NCBI GenBank assembly: GCA_038850735.1
Contig: JAWCLO010000001.1
Coordinates: forward strand, 80,138-144,137
DNA from: Methanomassiliicoccales archaeon
GTDB lineage: Archaea > Thermoplasmatota > Thermoplasmata > Methanomassiliicoccales > JACIVX01
Direction: 5' to 3'
DNA length: 64,000 nt
In this document: positions 17,615 through 27,705 of the stretch, in pieces
Numbering within the stretch: position 1 is the first letter of the stretch
Layout: every line of letters begins with the position of its first letter
Translations under genes and position numbers: made by a program
The notes under the pieces: model-generated
The model's database searches: none
What the model saw: only the letters and a program-made list of their open reading frames with translations
Told to the model about the DNA's origin: nothing

Positions 17615-18953
17615 GATCCTCGACATCGAGCCATACAGAGAGAACGGAGAGGTGTACCTTGCGATAGTCTTTTCAAACTCTCAGGTTAAGTATGTGGAAA
17701 GGAAAAGTTTAAGAAAATGGAAAGAACAAGCCACTGAAGAAAAGGATATCAAATTTCAAACGCTCCTGCTAAACTACGAGAAGAATATTTTTTGGGAAAC
17801 AGCAGATACGCCGCTCCCTTCAGGGGTTGATGAAGATATAGATCTCTTCATGTTGCAAAGGGACATCCAGAGATGCATGAATGACTATATTGTACTAAAT
17901 GACAGCAGATATTACACTCTGGTAGCACATTTTATCATGTGCACCTGGGTTCACGAAGCATTTAATCACGCCCCGAGGTTGCTCATTTATGCCCCTACTC
18001 GCTCGGGAAAAACCCAACTTATCAGATTCCTAAGCGCCATGTGCTACAGGGGACATGATTACACCAATCCGAGCGTTGCAGCGCTCTATAGAGATATAGA
18101 AGAATACCACCCAACGATCTGCATTGATTCGTGGCAAAGGATCAACGATGAAAGAAAGAAAGAACTCGAATGGATCTACGAAAAGGGCTTCACAAGGGGA
18201 GGCAGTGTAGCAAGGGTAAACAACGACGGAGGAAAAGTGCAGAGGTTCCGAGTCTTCTCATTTATGGCAGTAGCAACTAAAGACCTCAATATCCCAGAGG
18301 ATCTGCAGAATAGAAGCATTCTCATTCCAATGAGCGAGGGGAAACCCGAGAAAAAGAACTTCGACCTGGAAGAAATCAGCAAAATCAAGAGTATGCTCCT
18401 TGGTTTGCGTTTCGCATTCCTTACCGGCAAGACTAGTGTTGAATCAAAGGAAGTCAATAATACGTCATTGGACCCAAGGTCAATAGACATGGCAGCCACT
18501 CTTTTATCACTCTGCACGAACGAGGATAATGAAGAAGCAATCCTCTCCCTCATTGAAGAAGCTCAAGAGGCTTCAAAAGAAGCTTTGAAAGAGACAACAG
18601 AAGCTGACGTATTCTATGCGCTTTGTGAGGTCATTAAGGAGAAGTTGCTCGCCTCAATTGATCAAAAGCTTGATCCATCTTCGATAACTGTCTCTGAAGT
18701 GACAGAAAAGGTAAATGAAGGCAGAGAATACCATCTGACGCACAAAAGGGTCGGACAATTACTCAGAACGCTTGGCTTTGAGTTAAGAAAGGGAAGCAGG
18801 AACAGGACATATTTCACCAGAAAGCACTTTCACAGCGTATTTAAGAACAACTGCAGCAAATTCGGTGTTACCATTGATGTTACCTTTGACGAAGGTAACA
18901 CAAAGGTAACACCTGATCCAGATGTCAAAAGTGTTACCTTGTTACCTTTGTAG
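17601..18953 (+). CDS. P-loop ATPase, DUF3631/primase-helicase-like
   Basis: The 450-residue protein carries a Walker A motif LLIYAPTRSGKTQLIRFL near residue 130 and a Walker B-like HPTICIDSWQRI near residue 172. SVAALYRDIEEYHPT before it and NIPEDLQNRSILIPM after it match the pattern of DUF3631-type ATPases found C-terminal to primase domains on plasmids and viruses (second motif 'lpdtlaDRsI'). An N-terminal primase domain is not evident, so it may be a helicase-like replication protein acting with a separate primase. The C-terminal 150 residues contain a winged-helix-like part (LTHKRVGQLLRTLGFELRKG). The final 20 codons lie in the right copy of the 60-bp inverted repeat. A GGAGGAGG site lies directly upstream. 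Confidence 0.65.
   Translation: MPSAEILDIEPYRENGEVYLAIVFSNSQVKYVERKSLRKWKEQATEEKDIKFQTLLLNYEKNIFWETADTPLPSGVDEDIDLFMLQRDIQRCMNDYIVLNDSRYYTLVAHFIMCTWVHEAFNHAPRLLIYAPTRSGKTQLIRFLSAMCYRGHDYTNPSVAALYRDIEEYHPTICIDSWQRINDERKKELEWIYEKGFTRGGSVARVNNDGGKVQRFRVFSFMAVATKDLNIPEDLQNRSILIPMSEGKPEKKNFDLEEISKIKSMLLGLRFAFLTGKTSVESKEVNNTSLDPRSIDMAATLLSLCTNEDNEEAILSLIEEAQEASKEALKETTEADVFYALCEVIKEKLLASIDQKLDPSSITVSEVTEKVNEGREYHLTHKRVGQLLRTLGFELRKGSRNRTYFTRKHFHSVFKNNCSKFGVTIDVTFDEGNTKVTPDPDVKSVTLLPL
18892..18951. repeat. 60-bp inverted repeat, right copy
   Basis: Exact reverse complement of 16504-16563. It overlaps the last codons of the ATPase gene. Two further TGTTACC words lie just before it (18867-18886). Confidence 0.9.
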
Positions 18954-19072
18954 GGGGGTAGGGCAGCAGTGTACTTTCGGTGCATATATCAATAATAGTA
19001 TAAAGAACTAGAAATAAATAATAACGCAGTGCCTCAGCATGCCTTTTATACCGGCAACCCCTACTTCAGTGA

Positions 19073-19079
19073 TGGAGGA
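19073..19079 (+). promoter_or_regulatory. Ribosome binding site of the integrase
   Basis: GGAGGAG lies five bases before the integrase ATG at 19085. Confidence 0.5.
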
Positions 19080-19084
19080 GCCTT

Positions 19085-20053
19085 ATGCCGACGAAATTGA
19101 GACTCCTCCGCAGCGATATTGAAAAGTATCTCAGCGAGCTCACGGAAGGGGGCAGGAGCTCCGTGACAATCAGAGACTACAGATATACATTAAATAAACT
19201 CTTCCAAGCCCTGAACGACTCAGGCAGAGAAATTAATCCCAGAAAGGTAACAAGAGAAGACATCCTCTTTCTAAAGGACGAGTTTCTTACTGGGGGAGAA
19301 AGATACAAGAAAAATGCGATATCGATCCTTCTCTCCTTTCTCAAGTGGTCTGGAAACACTGAGTCCACAAAATGGCGGTTTGGCTATGGCGATATTTCTC
19401 CGAAGAACATCCGTTGGTTGACCGACGAGCAGGCAGCTCTGGTCAGATTGGAGGCGAGAGGCATCGAGAGGATCATCGTGCACCTCGAACTCGATTTGGG
19501 ATTGAGAAGGTGCGGCGTGCTGAACCTAAAGCTAAAGGACTTCTACAGAGGAAGGCAAAACACCATCCACGTGCTTGAAAAGGGTAGAAATGGAGGGAAG
19601 CCGAGGATCATCCCTTGGGATCCCGAGACGGAGATGTATCTAGCGGAATACCTTGAGCTGAGGGAAAGAGAAATCGAAGAGGCGAAAAAGAAGAACCCCG
19701 ATGTCAAAATCCCAGAGAACCTGCTCATATACGAAAGGGGAGGGAAGCTGCATCCTTACAGGAAGTCAGCAATCAACAAGATTCTCGATCATCTGGGCAA
19801 GCGCCTAGGCTTTCCCCTGTCGAACCACGACCTCAGGAGGACATGCGGAAGGCAGATGTATTTCTCCGGAGTGCCGATTGAGGAGATTGCGATGATGCTA
19901 GGGCACTCGGATACGAAGACGACTCTTCATTATTTAGGCATCAACACCGATCATTTAACGGAAGCCCAGAAGAAGTATGCTGAGTACAGAAGTGCCCTAA
20001 ATCGGGCACTTTTTGAGAAAGCCAGCGTTGTGAGTGGACCGAGTGGGATTTGA
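19085..20053 (+). CDS. Tyrosine recombinase / integrase of the element
   Basis: This 322-residue recombinase has an N-terminal SAM-like core-binding domain (residues 5-95) and a C-terminal catalytic domain. The full catalytic set is visible: Arg141 in GLRRCGVLNL, Lys near 166 in EKGRNGGK, His248 and Arg251 in NHDLRRT, His274 in MLGHSD, and Tyr283 in TTLHYLG. The last 11 codons lie in the att core, and the stop codon is supplied by tRNA-derived sequence. In the excised circle the frame would instead continue for 68 codons into 16372-16577. The integrase runs antiparallel to tRNA-Ala and overlaps its 3' end by 19 bases. Confidence 0.92.
   Translation: MPTKLRLLRSDIEKYLSELTEGGRSSVTIRDYRYTLNKLFQALNDSGREINPRKVTREDILFLKDEFLTGGERYKKNAISILLSFLKWSGNTESTKWRFGYGDISPKNIRWLTDEQAALVRLEARGIERIIVHLELDLGLRRCGVLNLKLKDFYRGRQNTIHVLEKGRNGGKPRIIPWDPETEMYLAEYLELREREIEEAKKKNPDVKIPENLLIYERGGKLHPYRKSAINKILDHLGKRLGFPLSNHDLRRTCGRQMYFSGVPIEEIAMMLGHSDTKTTLHYLGINTDHLTEAQKKYAEYRSALNRALFEKASVVSGPSGI
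19991..20010. repeat. Hairpin word, right copy
   Basis: AGTGCCCTAAATCGGGCACT forms seven-base arms and is followed by TTTTG. The first 19 bases repeat 16404-16422. It is inside the integrase coding region, eight bases before the att core. It might also act as a weak terminator. Confidence 0.65.
20018..20051 (+). repeat. Right att repeat (attR)
   Basis: Thirty-four bases identical to 16338-16371. Bases 20035-20051 belong to the tRNA-Ala gene on the minus strand. Confidence 0.85.
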
Positions 20054-20108
20054 ACCCACGGCCTCCTGCTTGCAAAGCAGACGATCTTCCAGGCTGATCT
20101 ATCGGCCC
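20035..20108 (-). tRNA. tRNA-Ala (anticodon TGC)
   Basis: The 74-base gene reads GGGCCGATAGATCAG at the start and ends GGGTTCAAATCCCACTCGG then TCCA. The acceptor stem GGGCCGA/TCGGTCC contains G3-U70, the alanine identity pair, and A73. The anticodon loop is TTTGCAA with TGC. CCA is not encoded. The gene is complete and serves as integration site for the element on its 3' side. Confidence 0.95.
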
Positions 20109-20235
20109 GCTGGAATGGCGTAGTATCTCATTTATTCATATAAATTTCGCTCGCTCTAGACCCTATACTTAGTTGACGAGATCAAAAGACTCACAAGAAT
20201 TGAAAAATAAATAAAGATAGAGAATACAAAACTGC

Positions 20236-21882
20236 TCATTTGCATATAGCACCCCTTGCCGCACTAGATACCAGCTGACGATACTTCATAAGAATGCCTC
20301 TCACTTGTTTCTCAGGGATGCGCGCTTTCGACAATCGATTCTGGATTTCGTCATCCGAAACCACGAGTTCAAGCCTCCTTTTCGGTATATCAATGAGGAT
20401 TTCGTCGCCATCCCTTACAGCAGCAATCGGCCCTCTCTCGTATGCTTCTGGTGCTACGTGTCCTATACAGGGTCCGCGCGTGGCACCAGAGAATCTCCCG
20501 TCTGTGATGAGGGCCACACTCTCTGAAAGTCCCATGCCAGCAATCAGACTCGTTGGTGAAAGCATCTCCGGCATCCCGGGTCCTCCCTTTGGACCAACGT
20601 ACCGTATGACGACGACATCCCCCTCTGCAATCTTTCCCTTCGAAATCGCCTCGATTGCATCGCGCTCCGAATCGAATACCCTTGCTTTTCCTTTGAATTT
20701 CAACATGTTCTTACTCACAGCTGCCTGCTTCACAACCGAGCCTTCGGGAGCAAGATTGCCGTAAAGCACTGCAATTCCTCCTTCACTGTGAAACGGCCTT
20801 GTGATAGGTCTGATCGCCTCGCAGTCGTAGATCCTCGCCTCATCGGCAATCTGATAGATCGTCTTTCCGGAGACCGTCATGACATCCGCAAGTTTACTCT
20901 TGAGCCTCTTGAGAACGGCAGGCACACCTCCCGCTCTTTCAAAGTCGCTCATGAAGTAGGGTCCGCTAGGCCTGAGGCTCATGATGTGAGGTATTTCCCT
21001 TGAAACCTTGTCAAATGTTTTCAGCTGGATGTCATAACCAAACTCGGCTGCGATCGCAGGGATGTGCAGCGTCGTATTCGTCGATCCACCGATAGCCATA
21101 TCGACTTTGATCGCGTTGATGAAAGTTTCTTTTGTTACAAATTTGCTGGGCTTCACACCCTTGCGCACTAATTCAACAATTCTCCTCCCGGTCTCCCTTG
21201 CGATTTCTCTTTTCTTCCTGCTGATCGCGAGTGACGTGCCGCAACCAACGAGACTAAAACCCATAGCCTCTGTAAGGCACGCCATAGTGTTTGCCGTAAA
21301 GAGACCGGCACAAGACCCCTCTCCGGGACAGGCGAACTTCTCTACAATTTCGACTTTTCTACCATCTGCCTTGCCGGCAGCGTACTCACCGAGAACCTCG
21401 AATACGCTCTGCGTATCGTATTTTTCATCGTCAGCGCAGCCTTCTAACATGGGGCCGCCTGTAAGAATGATACCTGGAATATCAAGCCTGCCGAGGGCCA
21501 TCAGCATGCCCGGCGTGATCTTGTCGCAATTTGTGATGCCGACCCACCCATCGAAGCAGTGCGCTTCAATCATGAGCTCGACACAATCGGATATCGTTTC
21601 CCTCGACGGCAGTGCAAAGCGCATGCCATCGTGGCCCATTGCGATGCCGTCGCAAACGCCGGGCAGACCAAAGGTGAACGGGATCCCACCAGCCTCAATT
21701 ATTCCTTTTTTCACCTCTTCAAGAAGCCTATTCAAGTGAATATGACCGGGAATGACCTCATTCCACGAATTCGCTACCCCTATGAATGGTTTCGAAAAAT
21801 CATCGTCAACCAATCCAGTCGCCCGGAAAAGCGCTCTGCTCGGCGCCTTTTCCAGACCCTTCTTTACTGTATCGCTCCTCAT
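20236..21882 (-). CDS. ilvD: Dihydroxy-acid dehydratase
   Basis: About 548 residues. It converts 2,3-dihydroxy-isovalerate and the methylvalerate analogue to 2-oxo acids in valine and isoleucine synthesis, using an Fe-S cluster. The cluster cysteines are seen in [15 protein letters not shown] and [19 protein letters not shown]. The C-terminal signature [15 protein letters not shown] and the [20 protein letters not shown] block are complete. The start is taken at [14 protein letters not shown] (ATG 21882), the standard N-terminus; a TTG four codons earlier is possible. It stands alone here. An acetolactate synthase-like gene end at 1-126 and citramalate synthase at 52942 belong to the same pathway. 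Confidence 0.96.
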   Translation of the reverse strand: MRSDTVKKGLEKAPSRALFRATGLVDDDFSKPFIGVANSWNEVIPGHIHLNRLLEEVKKGIIEAGGIPFTFGLPGVCDGIAMGHDGMRFALPSRETISDCVELMIEAHCFDGWVGITNCDKITPGMLMALGRLDIPGIILTGGPMLEGCADDEKYDTQSVFEVLGEYAAGKADGRKVEIVEKFACPGEGSCAGLFTANTMACLTEAMGFSLVGCGTSLAISRKKREIARETGRRIVELVRKGVKPSKFVTKETFINAIKVDMAIGGSTNTTLHIPAIAAEFGYDIQLKTFDKVSREIPHIMSLRPSGPYFMSDFERAGGVPAVLKRLKSKLADVMTVSGKTIYQIADEARIYDCEAIRPITRPFHSEGGIAVLYGNLAPEGSVVKQAAVSKNMLKFKGKARVFDSERDAIEAISKGKIAEGDVVVIRYVGPKGGPGMPEMLSPTSLIAGMGLSESVALITDGRFSGATRGPCIGHVAPEAYERGPIAAVRDGDEILIDIPKRRLELVVSDDEIQNRLSKARIPEKQVRGILMKYRQLVSSAARGAICK

Positions 21883-22292
21883 GTTTTTCCCCAAAAATTG
21901 TATAGTCGAAGAATTAGAATAAGGTATCTAAAAGATCATAACACAGGCATGAGATATGTAGAGTATTCTTAGATTCATGATCTCCATTTGTGCGTGACTA
22001 CGCTGCATTCAGTTCCTACTATTGTTTCCATAGGTGATTAAAACTGGATGTAATCTTGAGTAAACTGGTGAACTTATTTCTATTGGGTGAATGCAGACTA
22101 GGAACCTCACCATAAGGAACCTCCATGCTTCCTCCAAACCAAAATGTCCTCTATTTGATCAAATAATTACTGATTTAATCAAGTCGAAAAAGTATTAATT
22201 TAATGGCCATCAATTGACCGTATAGAACCAATAAAAAATGCGTGAATTCGAATTGACGGAAAAAAAAGATTTTATTTCAACAGTGAACCAAA
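21883..22292. other. Intergenic region between ilvD and rpsJ
   Basis: About 400 bases with no gene. The left part should hold the ilvD promoter (minus strand). The right end has a run of eight A at 22260-22267, that is T8 on the minus strand, a likely terminator for the str operon. Confidence 0.4.
22258..22275 (-). terminator. T-run terminator after rpsJ
   Basis: On the minus strand this reads as a run of eight T, starting about 25 bases after the rpsJ stop. U-rich stretches without strong stems are common archaeal terminators. Confidence 0.4.
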
Positions 22293-22604
22293 TCAGGATC
22301 GCAGGACAATTTCAATGTTGACACCGTCAGGAACTTGAATCCTCATGAGCTGCCTTAGCGCTCTTTCGTCAGCATCGAGGTCGATCAGTCTCTTGTGGAT
22401 CCTCATCTCCCAACGATCCCATGTTTCCGATCCTTCGCCGTCTGGCGATTTTCTGCACGGCACGACAAGCCGCTTCGTCGGAAGAGGTATAGGTCCTCGG
22501 ATTGCCACTCCTGTTCGCTGTGAGATCGCCTTGATCTGATTGCAGACGCTGTCCACCTTTTTGGGATCAGTGCCGCTCAATGAAATCCTTGCTCTCTGTG
22601 CCAT
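22293..22604 (-). CDS. rpsJ: 30S ribosomal protein uS10
   Basis: This 103-residue protein of the small-subunit head starts at the ATG encoding [14 protein letters not shown], behind an AGGTG site. A GTG three codons earlier is less likely. The conserved [20 protein letters not shown] region and [18 protein letters not shown] fit archaeal S10. It is the last gene of the str operon, 32 bases after tuf, the usual archaeal position. Confidence 0.95.
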   Translation of the reverse strand: MAQRARISLSGTDPKKVDSVCNQIKAISQRTGVAIRGPIPLPTKRLVVPCRKSPDGEGSETWDRWEMRIHKRLIDLDADERALRQLMRIQVPDGVNIEIVLRS

Positions 22605-22636
22605 ATAAAACACCTAAAATGTAAAAGGAAAAGGGT

Positions 22637-23914
22637 TTACATTTCTTTCTTCTCGACGTCGATACACACACCAGCGGCAACGGTGATACCCATGTCCCTG
22701 ATGGCAAATCGACCGAGTGGCGGGAAGTCCTTAGCCCTTTCGATAACCATTGGCTTTGTAGGCTCGACCTTCACAATTGCTGCATCACCAGTCTTGAGGA
22801 ACTGCGGGTTCTCTTCTTTCACAGCGCCAGTCCTCGGATCAAGCTTCTTCTGCAACTCAACGAACCTGCATGCTACCTGAGCAGTGTGGCAGTGGAACAC
22901 TGGAGTGTATCCGACGGTGATGACCGACGGATGGTTGAGTACCATGATCTGCGCGGTGAAACTCTTTGCCACTGTTGGCGGATTATCAACCGGTCCAGCC
23001 ACGTCGCCGCGCTTGATATCTGTCTTCGCGATACCCCTTACGTTGAACCCAATGTTATCGCCAGGTACCGCCTGCGGCAGAGGCTCGTGGTGCATTTCGA
23101 TGCTTTTGACTTCACCCACTTTGTTTGAGGGCATGAAGATGACCTTTGTATCTGGCTTGAGCACGCCTGTCTCAACCCTTCCCACAGGTACAGTACCGAT
23201 ACCTGTGATCGAATATACATCCTGAATCGGGATTCTTAGGGGCAGGTTGATAGCCTTTGGAGGTTCTTCCAAAGCATTCAATGCCTCAACAAGCGTCGGG
23301 CCTTTGAACCAGCTGAGATTCGGCGTCTGCTTGACAACATTATCCCCGTTGTAGGCGCTGATGGGAATAAACTGAATTTTCTCAACTTTATATCCTACGA
23401 GTTTCAGGAGGTTCGTCACCTGATTCTTGACCTCTTCATATCGCTTCTGATCATACGGCGGCTTGGTGGCATCCATTTTGTTGATTGCAACAACGACTTG
23501 GTTCACACCTAGGGTTCTTGCAAGGAAAATGTGTTCCTTCGTCTGTTCCTGCGGACCTTCCGCAGCCGATACCACAATAACCGCTGCATCCGCCTGGCTC
23601 GTACCTGTGATCATGTTCTTAACGAAGTCCCTGTGGCCCGGTGCGTCGATGACTGTGAAGTAATACTTATCCGTATTGAACTTCTTGTGAGAGACGTCGA
23701 TCGTCAGACCGCGTTCTCTCTCCTCCTTCAGGCTGTCCATAACCCAGGCAAATTCGAAAGTCGCCTTTCCCTTTTCTTCAGCCATCTTACGATACTTCTC
23801 AATCAAATACGGTTCAATGTGGCCAGTGTCGAGCAGCAATCGTCCTACAGTCGTCGATTTACCGTGATCGACATGACCAATGAACACCAAGTTCATGTGA
23901 GGTTTTTCAGCCAT
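22637..23914 (-). CDS. tuf: Elongation factor 1-alpha (EF-Tu equivalent)
   Basis: This 425-residue GTPase delivers aminoacyl-tRNA to the ribosome. The G1 motif is GHVDHGKST, the G3 motif [15 protein letters not shown], and the G4 motif NKMD. Domains 2 and 3 (from about residue 230) include the archaeal block RPIQDVYSI-type (here [20 protein letters not shown]). Length and all motifs are normal. It lies between fusA and rpsJ in the str operon. Confidence 0.97.
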   Translation of the reverse strand: MAEKPHMNLVFIGHVDHGKSTTVGRLLLDTGHIEPYLIEKYRKMAEEKGKATFEFAWVMDSLKEERERGLTIDVSHKKFNTDKYYFTVIDAPGHRDFVKNMITGTSQADAAVIVVSAAEGPQEQTKEHIFLARTLGVNQVVVAINKMDATKPPYDQKRYEEVKNQVTNLLKLVGYKVEKIQFIPISAYNGDNVVKQTPNLSWFKGPTLVEALNALEEPPKAINLPLRIPIQDVYSITGIGTVPVGRVETGVLKPDTKVIFMPSNKVGEVKSIEMHHEPLPQAVPGDNIGFNVRGIAKTDIKRGDVAGPVDNPPTVAKSFTAQIMVLNHPSVITVGYTPVFHCHTAQVACRFVELQKKLDPRTGAVKEENPQFLKTGDAAIVKVEPTKPMVIERAKDFPPLGRFAIRDMGITVAAGVCIDVEKKEM

Positions 23915-24005
23915 GTTCTTGCCTCCATTTTTTACAGTAAAGCATTCAATTTTGAATCTTGTCCTGAGTCTCCATAATGTTCTTGATATTTAACGCTTTT
24001 TCCAT

Positions 24006-26204
24006 TCAGCCAGCATAATACGATGCGTCGTAAGGTTCTGGCTTCAATCCTTTTCTCGTTCGGATTTCCGACACGATCTTTGGCTGCAATTCAGGCGGCA
24101 CACGCACAAATCCCGCATTCTCGGTTGACCAGAGTGCCCTTCCTTGCGTGGCGCTCCTGATTGCACTCGCAAATCCGAACATCTCGGCAACAGGACACTT
24201 CGCCACGATGACCGTTGCATCCTGTTCCTGCTTAATATCCTCGATGATGCCTCTTCGAGACTGCAGTTCCCTGACAGCATCTCCCATGTATTCTTGCGGC
24301 ACGTTGATGAAAACCTTCTGAATTGGTTCAAGCAGTATTCGCTCGGCCAAACACATGGCACCATATATCGCCGATCGTGTCGCTGGTATGACCTGAGCAG
24401 GGCCTCGGTGAATGCTGTCTTCATGGAGTTTTGCATCGACCAGCCTTACCTTGAGACCCATGACCTTCTCCTGGGCTAAAGGCCCCAAATTCATAGCCTC
24501 CTCAAACGCCTGCTTGCACAGCTCAATCGTTTCGTGCAGGTACTGGATTCCCTTCGTTACGTCGAGGAAAACGTTTGTGTCTTTGAAGGCCACGACTCCC
24601 TTCGATTCTTCCTTATCCATGCCGAGGTCCTGAAGCTTCTTCGCGAGCGCCTTCGCATCCTTGATCCTTCCCTCAGTTTGAATCTCTCCAGATCGAATCG
24701 CTTCAACCACAGCTTCTTCAAGCGGTTCGACTTCTATGTAGAACCGATTGTGCTTGTTCGGCGATTTTCCTTCAAAGGGTCCTCCTTTGCCTTTTACACA
24801 TTCCCTATAAACGACGATTGGCTTAGAGGCCTTAATCTCTACCTTGTAATCATTAATGATCCTATACTGGGTAACTTCCAAGTGAAGCTCTCCCATACCG
24901 GAGAGAAGATGCTCTCCCGTTTCCTGATTGATTTCTACCTGAATTGATGGGTCTGCTTTTGCAACGGTCCGAAGGACTTCGACGAGCTTGGGCAGATCCT
25001 TCATGTGCTTCGCTTCAACTGCAATCGTTACAACAGGCTCGCTGTAATGTACAATTTTTTCAAAAGGCTCCATGTCTTTCATTGAGGAAATCGTGGCACC
25101 AGCAATTGCATCCTTTAAACCCGTGACGGCTACAATATTGCCAGCAGAAATCGAGTCGACGGGAATCCTGTCAGCTCCCACAGAGAGGGCAACGGTCTGA
25201 ACCCTGTTGATATCAGGCATTCCTATTACATAAAGCTCGTCGCCCTTCTTGATCGTGCCACTGAACAGACGGCCGACCGCGACCTCGCCGGCGTGGGGAT
25301 CCATAATGATTTTAGTCACCATAAACGCTGTTGGACCGTTGGGATCGCAGCTCAGCATCGCCTTCCCTATTTCGGACTCGTGATCACCCTTCCAAATAAT
25401 TGGTATCCTGATCTTCTGTGCCTCGAGGGGATTGGGAATGTGGTGAATGACCGCGTCCAACAGTACCTCATGGAGCGGCGATCTCTTCGAGAGTGTTTTC
25501 TGATCGTTGTTCTTGCAGTACTCATAAATGTCGTTGAATGTGATCTTGTTTTTCTTCATAAAGGGAACGGAAATCGCCCATTTGTTGAATGCAGATCCAA
25601 AGGCAACGCTCCCGTCTTCTACTCTTACCTGCCAGGTCTTATTGAGAGGCTCGGGAAGGTACTTTGCGATTCGCCTGTTGACCTCTGTGATGATGTTGAC
25701 GAATCGCTGCTGCATTTGCTGGGGCGTGACTTTGAGTTCATTGATGAGTCTGTCAACCTTGTTTATGAAAAGGATCGGTCTAACCCGCTCCTTTAGCGCC
25801 TGTCTGATCACGGTTTCCGTCTGCGGCATGACGCCCTCTACCGCGCATACAAGAATGATCACACCATCAAGCGCACGCATGGCCCTTGTTACATCACCGC
25901 CAAAGTCGACGTGACCAGGCGTATCGATCAGATTTATTAGATATTCCTCACCTTCAAAAGTATGGACCATCGAGGCGTTGGCGGCGTTGATCGTGATACC
26001 GCGGGCCTGCTCCTGTTCGTCGTAGTCAAGGAGCAACTGCTTACCTGCGAGCTCCTCCGACATCATGCCCGCACCGGCGATCAAGTTATCGCTGAGCGTC
26101 GTCTTTCCGTGGTCGATATGTGCCGCCGTGCCAATATTACGAATGTGCTTAGGATCCGTCATTATCTTTTGGGCTTTCTTGATGTTGTCCTCTTTACGAC
26201 CCAT
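24006..26204 (-). CDS. fusA: Elongation factor 2
   Basis: This 732-residue translocation GTPase shows G1 [10 protein letters not shown]3 [12 protein letters not shown] and G4 NKVDRL. Domain IV carries the loop [17 protein letters not shown], whose histidine is the diphthamide site of archaeal and eukaryotic EF-2. The C-terminus ends in [12 protein letters not shown]-like sequence ([12 protein letters not shown]). Starts at ATG 26204, 49 bases after rpsG. It is a normal, complete gene. Confidence 0.97.
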   Translation of the reverse strand: MGRKEDNIKKAQKIMTDPKHIRNIGTAAHIDHGKTTLSDNLIAGAGMMSEELAGKQLLLDYDEQEQARGITINAANASMVHTFEGEEYLINLIDTPGHVDFGGDVTRAMRALDGVIILVCAVEGVMPQTETVIRQALKERVRPILFINKVDRLINELKVTPQQMQQRFVNIITEVNRRIAKYLPEPLNKTWQVRVEDGSVAFGSAFNKWAISVPFMKKNKITFNDIYEYCKNNDQKTLSKRSPLHEVLLDAVIHHIPNPLEAQKIRIPIIWKGDHESEIGKAMLSCDPNGPTAFMVTKIIMDPHAGEVAVGRLFSGTIKKGDELYVIGMPDINRVQTVALSVGADRIPVDSISAGNIVAVTGLKDAIAGATISSMKDMEPFEKIVHYSEPVVTIAVEAKHMKDLPKLVEVLRTVAKADPSIQVEINQETGEHLLSGMGELHLEVTQYRIINDYKVEIKASKPIVVYRECVKGKGGPFEGKSPNKHNRFYIEVEPLEEAVVEAIRSGEIQTEGRIKDAKALAKKLQDLGMDKEESKGVVAFKDTNVFLDVTKGIQYLHETIELCKQAFEEAMNLGPLAQEKVMGLKVRLVDAKLHEDSIHRGPAQVIPATRSAIYGAMCLAERILLEPIQKVFINVPQEYMGDAVRELQSRRGIIEDIKQEQDATVIVAKCPVAEMFGFASAIRSATQGRALWSTENAGFVRVPPELQPKIVSEIRTRKGLKPEPYDASYYAG

Positions 26205-26253
26205 ATATTTCCCCCATAGAAATCAAAACGTCAAACTTTCTGGATATGTTCGA

Positions 26254-26877
26254 TCATCGCGCTGATGCAGCTACGCGCTCAATCTCTTCTTTCTTAGCGA
26301 CCGAATAGCTGTTCATATCGCCCTTGGACGCGAGCATGAGTTCATTTGCGAGGCACTCTTCAATAGGCTTAGGACTCTTGAAACTCGCAGTAATCGCGCC
26401 AACAGCGATATTCCTTAATGCGATGTCAAGTCGTCTCGAAGGCGAGATGTCGACGGCTTTGGGAACAGAAATTCCTCCAAACTGAAGCCTTGTTATTTCC
26501 TCTCTAGGCGCCGCGTTTTCGATTGCCTCAATCAATACCTGAATAGGATTCTTCTTTGTCTTCTCAGCGACAAGTGCGAAAGCTTTCTTCACGGTCGTGT
26601 ATGCTTTCATTTTCTTCCCTGTGAAGTCCTCCGTCCTCATCATGTTGTTTATGAGGCGCTCGACGATGTTGACCTTCGACTTTCCAAACCATTTGTTGGC
26701 ATGCTTACCCCCGGAGTGTGGAACAAGAACTGGCGTGAGATCAATATACTTGGCGAGACCGCTGTCTTTGATGATGACGTCGCGAATGTCGTAGCTCCCA
26801 AAAAGAAGCACGTTTTTTCCAAGCACTTGCTGATTAGACTGTTGAGTCTGGATATTTGGCTGCAATTCTTCGGGCAA
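26254..26877 (-). CDS. rpsG: 30S ribosomal protein uS7
   Basis: This 207-residue protein organises the 3' domain of 16S rRNA. Core motifs are GGKHANKWFGKSKVNIVERL, NPIQVLIEAIENAAPREE and PKAVDISPSRRLDIALRNI. It begins with a TTG at 26877, behind the GAGGTG site that also contains the rpsL stop codon. A glutamine-rich N-terminal extension of about 20 residues (NIQTQQSNQQ) is unusual in length. Confidence 0.95.
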   Translation of the reverse strand: MPEELQPNIQTQQSNQQVLGKNVLLFGSYDIRDVIIKDSGLAKYIDLTPVLVPHSGGKHANKWFGKSKVNIVERLINNMMRTEDFTGKKMKAYTTVKKAFALVAEKTKKNPIQVLIEAIENAAPREEITRLQFGGISVPKAVDISPSRRLDIALRNIAVGAITASFKSPKPIEECLANELMLASKGDMNSYSVAKKEEIERVAASAR

Positions 26878-26881
26878 TCAA

Positions 26882-27310
26882 TCACCTCACTGGCTTCTCC
26901 TTTCGTCCTCTCACGAGTTCCCTAAGGGAGACGTTATTTACCTTGATGACTTTGTACCTTACACCAGGAATGTCACCATAAGACCTTCCGAGTCGCCCTC
27001 CAATTCCCTCGACGAGAACCTCATCATGTTCATCAATAAAGTTAATCGCACCGTCACCAACGGCAAAGGCCGTTATCTGGCGGCCATTCTTGATCAGTTG
27101 AACTTTAACACATTTTCTGATTGCGGAGTTGGGCTGCTTCGCCTCAATACCGACTTTTTCCAATACTATGCCTCTTGCTTGCGGTGCGCCCTCTAACGGA
27201 TCAGATTTCTCCTTTAGATGCAGCATTCTTCGCTTATAACTGCTATCGCTCCACCTGAACTTCTTGCGATTTTCTTTCAATTTTCTTGCAGTGTAAAGTC
27301 CACTTGGCAA
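26882..27310 (-). CDS. rpsL: 30S ribosomal protein uS12
   Basis: This 142-residue decoding-centre protein has the invariant loop [19 protein letters not shown] and a second loop [20 protein letters not shown]. It starts at a TTG with AGGTG five bases before it. First gene of the str operon (rpsL-rpsG-fusA-tuf-rpsJ). A minus-strand TATA box at 27355-27363 precedes it. Confidence 0.96.
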   Translation of the reverse strand: MPSGLYTARKLKENRKKFRWSDSSYKRRMLHLKEKSDPLEGAPQARGIVLEKVGIEAKQPNSAIRKCVKVQLIKNGRQITAFAVGDGAINFIDEHDEVLVEGIGGRLGRSYGDIPGVRYKVIKVNNVSLRELVRGRKEKPVR

Positions 27311-27705
27311 CCTTTCACCTCTTTATCAGGGGCGGCGACCCTATTACGGTCGTCGTATTTAAGCGTTAGGTGACGCTCAGTATTTTCAGACCATCAAGAC
27401 TCTAAATTTGATATTAAAAGATATCGGTTGTTGTGACCATTGCGAATCTGGGGCGGATAACTTGACCGGTGAGCGAATTGCACTCACGAGCGCTTTCTCA
27501 GATTCTAGCCTTGTTATGTTCTCTTCTTATTTTTAATTCACACTCGTAGCTCTTTAATCGGCGATCTTCTGATTAAGGATGGTTCAAAGTGAACTAGAGT
27601 TGCGATAAACGTAGCGTTTGTTGATCATAAAGCCGAAAATATCAAGAGGCGAAGAGTCCTGCAAATGAATTTATATCTGGAATCCAATTGAATGCATGGG
27701 ATGGG
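27311..27705. other. Divergent intergenic region
   Basis: About 390 bases between rpsL (minus) and a membrane-protein gene (plus). It holds the rpsL promoter at the left and a TTTATATC box near 27670 for the right-hand gene. Nothing else is recognised. Confidence 0.4.
27355..27363 (-). promoter_or_regulatory. TATA box of the str operon
   Basis: CTTAAATAC on the minus strand lies about 50 bases upstream of rpsL and is identical to the box before rpsM. Confidence 0.5.

Larger units (their letters stand above)
16338..20051. mobile_element. 3.7-kb integrated element in tRNA-Ala
   Basis: The element is bounded by a 34-bp perfect direct repeat (16338-16371 and 20018-20051). The right copy covers the last 17 bases of the tRNA-Ala(TGC) gene. 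Inside are, left to right: a 60-bp inverted-repeat copy, an HTH protein, a 58-aa overlapping gene, a DUF3631-like ATPase ending in the second inverted-repeat copy, and a tyrosine integrase that runs into the tRNA. The make-up (integrase, ATPase of the primase-helicase type, small HTH protein, no capsid genes) fits a small integrative plasmid or satellite rather than a virus. The two ends and the integrase look intact, so it may still excise. Confidence 0.8.
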
